Below are positions 1 through 7,818 of a stretch of 64,000 nt of DNA, piece after piece. The stretch is from assembly GCF_901482445.1 (NCBI RefSeq), contig NZ_LR590477.1, forward strand, positions 1,054,001 through 1,118,000. The letters run 5' to 3'. The DNA comes from Neisseria lactamica (GTDB lineage: Bacteria; Pseudomonadota; Gammaproteobacteria; Burkholderiales; Neisseriaceae). Each line of letters begins with the position of its first letter. Within the stretch, counting starts at the first letter, position 1. Under the pieces are notes generated by a model. The model saw only the letters and a program-made list of their open reading frames with translations, was not told the origin of the DNA and ran no database searches. Position numbers and translations under genes: made by a program.

Positions 1-33
1 TGGCAGGTGCGGTTTCCATTTTCGGGCTGAAAC

Positions 34-2289
34 TTATTTGTCCCGGCCGAATACGATTTTAGTAGCTTGGATGGCAACGCAGATTGCACCGCCGATAAAG
101 ATCAAGTCGGCGGCAGTACGAACCCAGCGCAGGGTGTCGAGGATTTCCATTTGCATGAACTCTTCGCTGCGTGCATACCACAGACCGTGCGTGATGGAGG
201 CGTATGCCTGAATCGCGCCGACAGGCAGCAGGCTGATGGCAATCATACCGACCAAGCCGCCGTTGAGCAACCAGAAGCCCCAAGTCATCAGTTTGTCGTC
301 AAACTGCGCGTTCGGTTTCAAATAACGGGCAACCAGCAATACGAAGCCCAATGCCAAGAAACCGTACACACCGAACAAGGCGGCGTGCGCGTGAACGGCA
401 GAAGTGTTCAAACCTTGGATATAGAACAGGGAAATCGGCGGATTGATCAGGAAGCCGAATACGCCTGCACCGATCATATTCCAGAAGGCGACTGCCACGA
501 AGCACATCAGCGGCCAACGCAGGCGTTTCGCCCAGTCGGACAGGTGTTGGTAAGACCAATGCTCGTATGCTTCACGGCCCAGCAACACCAGCGGCACGAC
601 TTCCAAAGCGGAGAAACAGGCACCGATTGCCATAGAGGCGGAGGTAGAGCCGGAGAAGTACAGGTGGTGCAGCGTGCCCGGAACGCCGCCCAACATAAAG
701 ATGGCGGCAGCGGCCAAAGTGGAGGCAGTGGCGGTACTGCGGCGGACAAAGCCCATATTGTAGAAGACAAAGGCAAAGGCGGCAGTGGCAAATACTTCGA
801 AGAAGCCTTCCACCCACAGGTGAACCACCCACCAACGCCAGTATTCCATTACAGCAATCGGGGATTTTTCGCCATAGAACAGACCCGGTGCGTAGAACAC
901 GCCCACACCGACCATAGAAGCGACAAAGATTGCCAGCAGGTTTTTGTCCACGCCTTTTTCTTTGAAGGCGGAAACCGTGCAGCGCAACATCAGGAACAGC
1001 CACAACAGCAGTCCGACCATCAACAGGAGTTGCCAGAAACGTCCCAAATCGAGGTATTCGTAACCTTGGTGTCCGAACCAGAAGTTAAATTCGGGGGGAA
1101 GGATGTGCGTCAACGCGAAGAAGTTGCCCGCGTAAGAACCGCCGACCACGATAAACAGGGCGATATAGAGGAAGTTCACGCCTGCACGTTGGAACTTGGG
1201 ATCTTTGCCGCCGTTGACAATCGGCGCGAGGAACAAACCTGCCGTCAAAAAGCCGGTTGCAATCCAGAAGATGGCGGATTGGATGTGCCAAGTACGGGTC
1301 AGGGCATAGGGGAACCAGTCGGACATTTCAAAGCCCAACGCCTCATCGATGCCGTAGAAACCCTGACCTTCGACGGTATAGTGCGCGGTCAGGCCGCCCA
1401 ACAATACTTGTACCACGAACAGGGCGACCGTCAGGAAGACGTATTTGCCCAATGCTTTTTGCGAAGGGGTCAGTTGGATTTTGGAAATCGGATCTTCAGC
1501 CGGGATTTCCACTTCCTCGTGTTTGGTCAGGAAGGAATAACCCCACATCAGCAAACCGATGCCCATCAGCAGAAGAACAACGCTGGTAAACGACCACATA
1601 TAGTTTTCAGTGGTCGGCACATTGTTGATCAAAGGCTCGTGCGGCCAGTTGTTGGTGTAGGTAAAGACCTCGCCGGGACGGTTGGTCGAAGCAGACCAAG
1701 AAGTCCAAAAGAAGAAGTCGAACAGTTTTTCACGCGCTTCTTGGCTTGGCAATGTGTTGTTTTTCATTGCAAAGTGTTCGCGGGTGGTTTGCAGCTTGGG
1801 ATCGTCGCCGTAAACGCCGTGATAGTAAGGCAGGATGCTTTCGATGGCTTTCACGCGCGTATCGCTGATGACGACGCTGCCGTCTTCTTTCACACGGCTT
1901 TGGTTGCGGTATTCGTCAGCCAGGCGGGTTTTCAGAACGGCTTGTTCTTCAGGGGAAACTTCATCAAATTTTTTGCCGTAAGTCTGTTGCGCGGTCAAAT
2001 CCAACCAGGCAACCAACTCACGATGCAGCCAGTCGGCCGTCCAGTCCGGAGCCTGATATGCGCCGTGACCCAAAATCGAACCGACTTCCATACCGCCGGT
2101 ACTCTGCCATGCAGACTGACCTGCCAAAATATCGTCTTTCGTCATCAGCACTTTGCCTGATGCGGAAACGACCTGTTCGGGGTAAGGCGGGGCTTTCTTA
2201 TAAACCTCGCTGCCCATATAGCCGAGAATGGTAAAGCATACCGCCAGAACGGCGAACAGCAAGTACCACAGCTTCTTGTACTGTCCCAT
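34..2289 (-). CDS. norB: Quinol-dependent nitric oxide reductase (qNOR)
   Basis: This single-chain 751-residue inner-membrane enzyme reduces two NO to N2O using quinol, so it both respires and detoxifies NO. About 230 N-terminal residues (one membrane anchor and a periplasmic domain) replace the NorC subunit, followed by the 12-helix haem-copper-oxidase-like core. Visible ligands are His335 and His633/His635 for the haems, and His490, His541 and His542 for the non-haem iron. The conserved glutamates Glu494, Glu498 and Glu563 are all present. It is divergent from aniA across a 371-bp regulatory region, so NO made by AniA is removed by NorB. In neisseriae the gene is repressed by NsrR and influenced by Fur. 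The frame is intact and full length. Confidence 0.97.
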   Translation of the reverse strand: MGQYKKLWYLLFAVLAVCFTILGYMGSEVYKKAPPYPEQVVSASGKVLMTKDDILAGQSAWQSTGGMEVGSILGHGAYQAPDWTADWLHRELVAWLDLTAQQTYGKKFDEVSPEEQAVLKTRLADEYRNQSRVKEDGSVVISDTRVKAIESILPYYHGVYGDDPKLQTTREHFAMKNNTLPSQEAREKLFDFFFWTSWSASTNRPGEVFTYTNNWPHEPLINNVPTTENYMWSFTSVVLLLMGIGLLMWGYSFLTKHEEVEIPAEDPISKIQLTPSQKALGKYVFLTVALFVVQVLLGGLTAHYTVEGQGFYGIDEALGFEMSDWFPYALTRTWHIQSAIFWIATGFLTAGLFLAPIVNGGKDPKFQRAGVNFLYIALFIVVGGSYAGNFFALTHILPPEFNFWFGHQGYEYLDLGRFWQLLLMVGLLLWLFLMLRCTVSAFKEKGVDKNLLAIFVASMVGVGVFYAPGLFYGEKSPIAVMEYWRWWVVHLWVEGFFEVFATAAFAFVFYNMGFVRRSTATASTLAAAAIFMLGGVPGTLHHLYFSGSTSASMAIGACFSALEVVPLVLLGREAYEHWSYQHLSDWAKRLRWPLMCFVAVAFWNMIGAGVFGFLINPPISLFYIQGLNTSAVHAHAALFGVYGFLALGFVLLVARYLKPNAQFDDKLMTWGFWLLNGGLVGMIAISLLPVGAIQAYASITHGLWYARSEEFMQMEILDTLRWVRTAADLIFIGGAICVAIQATKIVFGRDK

Positions 2290-2419
2290 TTTGAGAGCTC
2301 CTTTTAATAAAGCAGTTGTTTAAAATTCACAGAATATGAATGTTAAAGATTGTAGCACGGTTTACCGCGCAAATAAATATTTGTTCAAACAAACCCGCAT
2401 ATAAAACAAATACATATAT

Positions 2420-2438
2420 GATAATAACTATCATTATT
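2420..2438. promoter_or_regulatory. Fur-box-like site between norB and aniA
   Basis: The 19 bases beginning GATAATAACTATCATTATT match 15 of 19 positions of the classical Fur box. The site lies about 130 bp upstream of the norB start, which suits the reported Fur-dependent activation of norB in gonococci. No protein binding can be shown from sequence. Confidence 0.6.
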
Positions 2439-2567
2439 CTTCACTCAAAAACTGCCCTGCCTTTGCCTGATTTGCCGAAGCACCCGGTAAATCAGCTTAT
2501 TTATTGTAATTTTTAGTAGTTATAAAGTATTAGAAGTGTCATTTTAAGTTCATATTTATTGAATTAC

Positions 2568-2609
2568 TTGACCTAAATCAAAATATACATAAGTAAGCAA
2601 CCGCATAAT
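2568..2609 (+). promoter_or_regulatory. aniA promoter with FNR box
   Basis: TTGACCTAAATCAA at 2568-2581 differs at one position from the FNR consensus TTGATnnnnATCAA. A -10-like CATAAT lies at 2604-2609, which puts the start of transcription near 2616 and the FNR box centre near -41.5, a class II FNR-activated layout. This fits the known oxygen-limited induction of aniA by FNR. Sites for NarP and NsrR are known for this promoter in other neisseriae, but I could not place them confidently here. Confidence 0.8.
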
Positions 2610-2660
2610 CACGTCAGTTCTTAACCAATCTCCCTACTTTTCTTACAAAAGGAAAACATT

Positions 2661-3833
2661 ATGAAACGCCAAGCATTAGCCGCAATGATTGCTTCCTTAT
2701 TCGCCTTAGCCGCCTGCGGCGGCGAACCTGCCGCGCAAGCCCCTGCCGAAACCCCTGCCGCTTCCGCAGAAGCCGCAAGCTCCGCCGCACAAACTGCTGC
2801 CGAAACGCCGTCCGGCGAACTGCCCGTTATCGATGCGGTTACCACCCACGCTCCCGAAGTGCCTCCTGCAATCGACCGCGACTACCCTGCCAAAGTCCGC
2901 GTAAAAATGGAAACCGTCGAAAAAACCATGAAAATGGACGACGGCGTGGAATACCGCTACTGGACATTTGACGGCGACGTTCCGGGCCGTATGATCCGCG
3001 TACGCGAAGGCGATACGGTTGAAGTCGAATTCTCCAACAACCCGTCTTCTACTGTTCCCCATAACGTCGACTTCCACGCGGCTACCGGCCAGGGCGGCGG
3101 TGCAGCCGCAACCTTTACCGCTCCGGGTCGCACTTCCACATTCAGCTTCAAAGCCCTGCAACCGGGTCTGTACATCTACCACTGCGCCGTCGCGCCGGTC
3201 GGTATGCACATCGCCAACGGTATGTACGGTCTGATTTTGGTCGAGCCTAAAGAAGGTCTGCCGAAAGTGGATAAAGAGTTCTACATCGTCCAAGGCGACT
3301 TCTACACCAAAGGCAAAAAAGGCGCGCAAGGCCTGCAACCGTTCGATATGGACAAAGCCGTCGCCGAACAGCCTGAATACGTCGTATTCAACGGCCACGT
3401 AGGTTCTATCGCCGGCGACAACGCGCTGAAAGCCAAAGCAGGCGAAACCGTGCGTATGTACGTCGGTAACGGCGGCCCGAACCTGGTATCCTCCTTCCAC
3501 GTCATCGGCGAAATCTTCGACAAAGTTTATGTTGAAGGCGGCAAGCTGATTAACGAAAACGTACAAAGCACCATCGTTCCTGCCGGCGGCTCTGCCATTG
3601 TCGAATTCAAAGTCGACATCCCGGGCAGCTACACTTTGGTCGACCACTCCATCTTCCGCGCATTCAACAAAGGCGCGTTGGGTCAATTGAAAGTAGAGGG
3701 TGCGGAAAACCCTGAAATTATGACTCAAAAATTGAGTGATACCGCTTACGCCGGCAATGGTGCGGCTTCTGCCGCTTCCGCTCCCGCAGCTTCCGCCCCG
3801 GCAGCCTCTGCATCCGAAAAAAGCGTTTATTAA
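2661..3833 (+). CDS. aniA: Copper nitrite reductase AniA, outer-membrane lipoprotein
   Basis: AniA reduces nitrite to NO at the cell surface and supports growth at low oxygen. The 390-residue protein starts with a lipoprotein signal (LAAC, acylated Cys19), then an Ala/Pro linker to about residue 55, then two cupredoxin domains. Type 1 copper ligands His134, Cys175, His183 and Met188, type 2 ligands His139, His174 and His329, and catalytic Asp137 and His280 are all present, so the enzyme should be active. The C-terminus carries the AASAP-type repeats seen in neisserial AniA. A good ribosome site (AAAGGA) precedes the start. It is followed by a nirV-like gene, and its likely electron donor, cytochrome c5, is encoded at 61 kb. 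Confidence 0.98.
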   Translation: MKRQALAAMIASLFALAACGGEPAAQAPAETPAASAEAASSAAQTAAETPSGELPVIDAVTTHAPEVPPAIDRDYPAKVRVKMETVEKTMKMDDGVEYRYWTFDGDVPGRMIRVREGDTVEVEFSNNPSSTVPHNVDFHAATGQGGGAAATFTAPGRTSTFSFKALQPGLYIYHCAVAPVGMHIANGMYGLILVEPKEGLPKVDKEFYIVQGDFYTKGKKGAQGLQPFDMDKAVAEQPEYVVFNGHVGSIAGDNALKAKAGETVRMYVGNGGPNLVSSFHVIGEIFDKVYVEGGKLINENVQSTIVPAGGSAIVEFKVDIPGSYTLVDHSIFRAFNKGALGQLKVEGAENPEIMTQKLSDTAYAGNGAASAASAPAASAPAASASEKSVY

Positions 3834-3858
3834 ATCGGATACCCGTCATTAGCGGAAC

Positions 3859-3902
3859 AAACCACTGCCGCCGTACTTCATTACGCACGGCAGTGGTTTT
3901 TT
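3859..3902 (+). terminator. Rho-independent terminator of aniA
   Basis: An inverted repeat (ACCACTGCCG / CGGCAGTGGT) is followed directly by a run of six T, 25 bases after the aniA stop codon. It separates aniA from the next gene. Confidence 0.85.
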
Positions 3903-3936
3903 AATCATCAACCTTTCTACTTTGGGAACTTGATTC

Positions 3937-3979
3937 TTCAGACGGCATTCGCGGCTTTCGTTTAAAATGCCGTCTGAAA
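3937..3979. repeat. Divergent DNA uptake sequence pair
   Basis: Two 12-mer uptake sequences lie head to head (TTCAGACGGCAT then ATGCCGTCTGAA), about 18 bases apart, just upstream of the nirV-like gene. The pair could form a hairpin but has no T-run, so an uptake role is more likely than termination. Confidence 0.7.
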
Positions 3980-4010
3980 AATCAATGTTAACCGCCTGTC
4001 AGGAGGCTTT

Positions 4011-4766
4011 ATGAAGTATGTCCGGTTATTTTTCCTCGGCGCGGTGCTCGCCGGCACCCAAGCGGCGGCTGCCGAAATGGCCCAAATCGAAGGCGGCAGC
4101 TACCGCCCGCTTTATCTGAAAAAAGACACCGGCCTGATTAAAGTCAAACCGTTCAAACTGGATAAATATCCCGTTACCAATGCCGAGTTTGCCGAATTTG
4201 TCAACAGCCACCCCCAATGGCAAAAAGGCAGGATCGGCTCCAAACAGGCAGAGCCTGCTTACCTGAAGCATTGGATGAAAAACGGCAGCCGCAGCTATGC
4301 ACCAAAAGCAAGCGAATTGAAACAGCCTGTTACCAATGTTTCCTGGTTTGCCGCCAACGCCTATTGCGCCGCACAAGGCAAACGCCTGCCGACTATCGAC
4401 GAATGGGAGTTTGCCGGACTTGCCTCCGCCACGCAGAAAAACGGCTCAAACGAACCCGGCTACAACCGCACTATTCTTGATTGGTACGCGGACGGCGGAC
4501 GGAAAGGCCTGCACGATGTCGGCAAAGGCCGCCCGAACTACTGGGGCGTTTATGATATGCACGGGCTGATTTGGGAATGGACGGAAGATTTCAACAGCAG
4601 CCTGCTTTCTTCCGGCAATGCCAACGCGCAAATGTTTTGCAGCGGCGCATCTGTCGGTTCGAGCGATCCGTCCAACTATGCCGCCTTCCTCCGCTACGGC
4701 ATCCGCACCAGCCTGCAATCCAAATACGTCCTGCACAACTTGGGCTTCCGTTGCGCAAGCCGATAA
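4011..4766 (+). CDS. NirV-like periplasmic SUMF1/FGE-fold protein
   Basis: This 251-residue protein has a signal peptide (cleavage near residue 21) and a formylglycine-generating-enzyme-like fold. The family signatures RLPT..EW (125-132), WEW (188-190) and the terminal GFRCA (245-249) are visible. True FGE uses a cysteine pair five residues apart; here Cys210 stands alone, so it is probably not a sulfatase-activating enzyme. Genes of this family, called nirV, often follow copper nitrite reductase genes in denitrifiers, which matches its position after aniA. Its molecular role is not established; help with AniA maturation or the copper site is inference. The ribosome site AGGAGG stands close to the ATG. 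Confidence 0.8.
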   Translation: MKYVRLFFLGAVLAGTQAAAAEMAQIEGGSYRPLYLKKDTGLIKVKPFKLDKYPVTNAEFAEFVNSHPQWQKGRIGSKQAEPAYLKHWMKNGSRSYAPKASELKQPVTNVSWFAANAYCAAQGKRLPTIDEWEFAGLASATQKNGSNEPGYNRTILDWYADGGRKGLHDVGKGRPNYWGVYDMHGLIWEWTEDFNSSLLSSGNANAQMFCSGASVGSSDPSNYAAFLRYGIRTSLQSKYVLHNLGFRCASR

Positions 4767-4923
4767 CCCCTTCAATTACCAAAGCAGCTTTGGCGGTACT
4801 GAAAAGTACCGCTGTTTTTTCCTGAAAAATTATGGGGTTGTCTCACAGTCGTGCAATCCGGCAGATGCTTACCGGAAAACAGATTTATCTTGCGGCGAAC
4901 CTGACAAAATACCGCCGATGTTT

Positions 4924-5080
4924 TATAGTGGATTAACTTTAAATCAGGACAAGGCGGCGAAGCCGCAGACAGTACAAATAGTACGGAACCGATTCACTTG
5001 GTGCTTCAGCACCTTAGAGAATCGTTCTCTTTGAGCTAAGGCGGGGCAACGCCGTACCGGTTTAAAGTTAATCCGCTATA
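4924..5080. repeat. Correia repeat enclosed element, full length
   Basis: This 157-bp element is bounded by 20-base terminal inverted repeats that differ at one position (TATAGTGGATTAACTTTAAA and its near-complement ending CCGCTATA). Size and ends are those of the neisserial Correia element, a non-autonomous mobile element that inserts at TA. It lies between the convergent nirV-like and nitroreductase genes. Such elements can be RNase III targets and can carry promoters or IHF sites, which I did not verify here. Confidence 0.95.
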
Positions 5081-5106
5081 ACTTATGCGCTTGCACTGAT
5101 TTTTCA

Positions 5107-5148
5107 AACAAAATGCCGTCTGAAAGCCTTTCAGACGGCATTTTGTTT
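5107..5148. terminator. DNA uptake sequence hairpin, bidirectional terminator
   Basis: An inverted uptake-sequence pair is extended by CAAACAAA / TTTGTTTG arms to a stem of about 20 bp. It sits between convergent genes and ends in T-rich sequence on both sides, so it can stop transcription from either direction. Confidence 0.85.
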
Positions 5149-5158
5149 GAGATTCCGT

Positions 5159-5716
5159 TTACCAATGGCTGACAAACGCTTCCAAATCGGTATTTTTGGG
5201 CTTATGCGCTTCCTCTGTCGGCGTGCCGATCATCATCAGCCCGATGATTTTATCCTTATCCGCACATCCGAAAGCCTCACGCAACAAGGGGCTGTTGACC
5301 CACATTCCCGTTATCCACACATTATCGAAACCTTGCGCCGTTGCCGCCAGCTGCAAGGCATACGCCGCACAGCCTGCCGTCAGCATCTGCTCCCATTCCG
5401 GCTTCGGCTTGGCGACTTCCCGGTTGGGCGCAAACGTTACCCCGATGACCATCGGCGCCATATTGCCTACTTTTTCAGCCTTTTGTAACGCCTCCGCGCC
5501 GAAATTCAATTCGGTAACCGTCTGCGCCAAGATACGGCGGAAACGTTGCAATCCGGCTTCGGTCCGGATGACGGTGAAGCGGAAGGGGCGCATATTGCCG
5601 TGATCGGGAACTTGGGTTGCCGCCTGCAATATTTGTTCCAACTCCGCCGCATCGGGGGCGGGGGGCTTCAGCTTTTTGGAAGATCGGCGGTTCGTCAATA
5701 ATTTTAAAGCATCCAT
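5159..5716 (-). CDS. Nitroreductase family protein, YdjA-like
   Basis: This 185-residue protein belongs to the compact YdjA-type nitroreductases, FMN-dependent homodimers that reduce substrates with NAD(P)H; the physiological substrate is unknown. The N-terminal region with NRRSSKK (9-15) and the following VPDHGNMRPFRF segment contribute the usual flavin-binding residues. Length is typical of the family. A weak GGAG lies about ten bases upstream of the ATG. It is the only gene between two uptake-sequence hairpins, so it is probably transcribed alone. Confidence 0.9.
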   Translation of the reverse strand: MDALKLLTNRRSSKKLKPPAPDAAELEQILQAATQVPDHGNMRPFRFTVIRTEAGLQRFRRILAQTVTELNFGAEALQKAEKVGNMAPMVIGVTFAPNREVAKPKPEWEQMLTAGCAAYALQLAATAQGFDNVWITGMWVNSPLLREAFGCADKDKIIGLMMIGTPTEEAHKPKNTDLEAFVSHW

Positions 5717-5756
5717 ATCGTTATACTCCGGTCGTCGGTCGGGTGTTCGGACACAT

Positions 5757-5783
5757 ATGCCGTCTGAAGGCTTCAGACGGCAT
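5757..5783. terminator. Uptake-sequence hairpin after eptA
   Basis: A perfect inverted pair of 12-mer uptake sequences with a 3-base loop lies nine bases beyond the eptA stop. It is a likely terminator for eptA, although the T-run is poor. Confidence 0.7.
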
Positions 5784-5791
5784 ATCCGGCA

Positions 5792-7426
5792 TCAGCGCGG
5801 ACGGCGGCAGGCTGCCAATATATCCATATCCTTCCGATAGGTTTGGCTGTTTGAAATGTCCATCAGCCCCAATACCGTGCTGAAATAGTGGTCGTGCGAA
5901 TATTCGTTTTCCGCCGCTTTTTGCTTGAGGCATTGGAAATCTATGCCCCCGTGTTGGCGGAAGGCTTTGGAAAACCACATAACCATCGGGATATGCGTCT
6001 GTCCGGAAGGCGCGATGGCGTAAGGCGCGGCGTGCAGGTACATCCCGTTTTCGCCCAAACTTTCGCCGTGGTCGGAAACATAATGCACCGCGCTTTCCAA
6101 ATCGTCGCGGTTTTCAAGTTTGCGGATAACCTTGTCGATAAACTGGTCCACATACAAAACCGTATTGTCGTAAGTGTTGACCAACGTGGCGCGGGCGCAT
6201 TTGTCGATTTCGTTGGTGTCGCAGGTCGGCGTGAATTTGCGCTCGGCTTCGGTGTAGCGTTCGTAATACGTCGGCCCGTGGCTGCCGATGGTATGCAGAA
6301 TCAAAACCGCGTCTTTATCGTTTTTGTTGAGGGCTTCGTCGAACTTGGTCAGCAGGATATTGTCGAGGCACTCGCCGTTGCGGCAGTATTCGGGCAGGTT
6401 GAGCGAGGTAACGTCGGTATTCGGTACTTTGCCGCACACGCCCTTGCAGCCGGAATCGTTTTCCAACCAGGTAACTTCCACGCCGGCGCGCTGCACGATG
6501 TCCAGCAGGTTGTCCTGGTGTTCGGCTTTAATTTCGTCATAATCCGTGCGGTCGAAGGTTGAGAACATACACGGCAGGGAGTGCGCGGTCGATGTGCCGC
6601 AGCTTCTGACCTGCGGGAAATTGACAATTTCATCGCCGCGCGCGGCAAGCAGCGGCGTAGTTTGGCGGCTGTAACCGTTCAAACCCCAGTTGGCGGCACG
6701 CGTGGTCTCGCCCACGATCAGCACCACGAAACGGCGCAGGCTGCCGGCCGGGCGGTTTTGCACGACCGCCATATCCAATTGCGTATAAGGAATATTGGAA
6801 CGCTTCCAATCTTTGTATTTCGACACGCCCGCGCCGATGAAATTAGACGGCACAATCAAATGGGTTACTGATTTATTGTTGCGGAAAAACGAGGCGTAAT
6901 CCTGATATTGCAACATCGCGATGCCCAACGCGCACAAAAAGGAAACGGCGGCAAGCACAAGGCGCGTCAAAAGCTCCTTATACCAAACGCGGTATTTGAC
7001 CTTGACGGCGATATACGCCAGCGCGGGCAATACGCCCAAACATACAATCCACAGCACATAACCCGGCGTAATCAGGCGCGCGCTTTCGGCAGCCGTAGTT
7101 TGCAAGACATTATTCAACATCGACTTGTTGAAATAGATATTGAAAAATATTTCTTGGTAAGATACCGCCGCACTGATAACCAATATCAACGGAATCAATA
7201 CCTTATGCACAAAAGGCAGGGCAATGGCGTGAAAAACGAAATTACTTAAAAAAAACAGCACCACCGGCATCGTATAGAGGAAGATATCCGCCCCGGTGCC
7301 GTTAAAAGGATGAAGCTCGACAACTTTGGCAAAAAAGGCGTAATTCAATACCAGCGAAAAATACAGGGAAAGAAAGGCAATCAGCGCGGAAGAGCCGAGC
7401 TTCGGCCTCAGGTTCGGTTTTATCAT
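5792..7426 (-). CDS. eptA: Lipid A phosphoethanolamine transferase (EptA/LptA)
   Basis: This 544-residue inner-membrane enzyme transfers phosphoethanolamine to lipid A phosphates, which raises resistance to polymyxin and cationic peptides and changes TLR4 signalling. Five N-terminal membrane helices (to about residue 180) precede a periplasmic alkaline-phosphatase-fold domain. The nucleophile Thr280 and zinc ligands Glu240, Asp452 and His453 are present, with many paired cysteines. The sequence is close to what I recall of meningococcal LptA. The gene is absent from most commensal neisseriae but reported in N. lactamica, in line with the species call. A run of eight T in the coding strand (codons 57-60) makes it a slippage candidate; the frame is on here. 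Confidence 0.95.
   Translation of the reverse strand: MIKPNLRPKLGSSALIAFLSLYFSLVLNYAFFAKVVELHPFNGTGADIFLYTMPVVLFFLSNFVFHAIALPFVHKVLIPLILVISAAVSYQEIFFNIYFNKSMLNNVLQTTAAESARLITPGYVLWIVCLGVLPALAYIAVKVKYRVWYKELLTRLVLAAVSFLCALGIAMLQYQDYASFFRNNKSVTHLIVPSNFIGAGVSKYKDWKRSNIPYTQLDMAVVQNRPAGSLRRFVVLIVGETTRAANWGLNGYSRQTTPLLAARGDEIVNFPQVRSCGTSTAHSLPCMFSTFDRTDYDEIKAEHQDNLLDIVQRAGVEVTWLENDSGCKGVCGKVPNTDVTSLNLPEYCRNGECLDNILLTKFDEALNKNDKDAVLILHTIGSHGPTYYERYTEAERKFTPTCDTNEIDKCARATLVNTYDNTVLYVDQFIDKVIRKLENRDDLESAVHYVSDHGESLGENGMYLHAAPYAIAPSGQTHIPMVMWFSKAFRQHGGIDFQCLKQKAAENEYSHDHYFSTVLGLMDISNSQTYRKDMDILAACRRPR
7248..7255. repeat. Homopolymer A8/T8 tract inside eptA
   Basis: Eight A on the plus strand read as eight T in the eptA coding strand, encoding Phe-Phe-Leu in the second membrane helix. 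Slippage in a poly-T tract of this gene is reported to cause phase variation in gonococci. The present length keeps the frame open. Confidence 0.7.
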
Positions 7427-7818
7427 TTGGAATATGTCGGATAAGGGTTGGAAAAGGCATCCGGAATCCGGATTATTGAAAAAGATTCTTAATTATAAGG
7501 CAACGGGGCAAAGAGGGGCAAGAAAACGAGTAGGCGGCGCGGGGTTTCTGCCCGCCATTCAAACATCCGGCAGACATAAAAACACCGGAAGCAAGATTCG
7601 AACCGGGCGGAAAACGCCCTTGCCGGAAAAGCGAGGGCAACACATTTCATATTTGAAAAACCCGGCGGGACAGTCCGGCGCAAACAGCATCACGCCCGGA
7701 ATAAAAACACCGGCAGCGCAGCCTTACCCCCTACCGCCGCACCGGAACGCCGCCAGAAAACGCCGAAACAGCCGATGCCGTCTGCAGCCGCAAACCGCTT
7801 TCAGACGGCATCGGGACA
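7427..7818. other. Intergenic region eptA-serC, no gene seen
   Basis: This 392-bp stretch lies upstream of eptA and downstream of serC. A plus-strand open frame crosses it, but its composition and lack of a ribosome site suggest it is not a gene. A degenerate uptake sequence (GCCGTCTGCAG) and an intact TTCAGACGGCAT flank a short loop near 7775-7812, probably terminating serC. The eptA promoter must lie near 7430-7500; I could not define it. Confidence 0.5.

Noticed and set aside
67..2160. Long plus-strand open frame opposite norB
   Set aside because: It is antisense to an intact norB with all ligands, has low-complexity Gln/His-rich translation and no ribosome site.
2706..3728. Minus-strand open frame opposite aniA
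   Set aside because: It mirrors the GC-rich codons of aniA; the translation is rich in Phe, Val and Arg without any family pattern.
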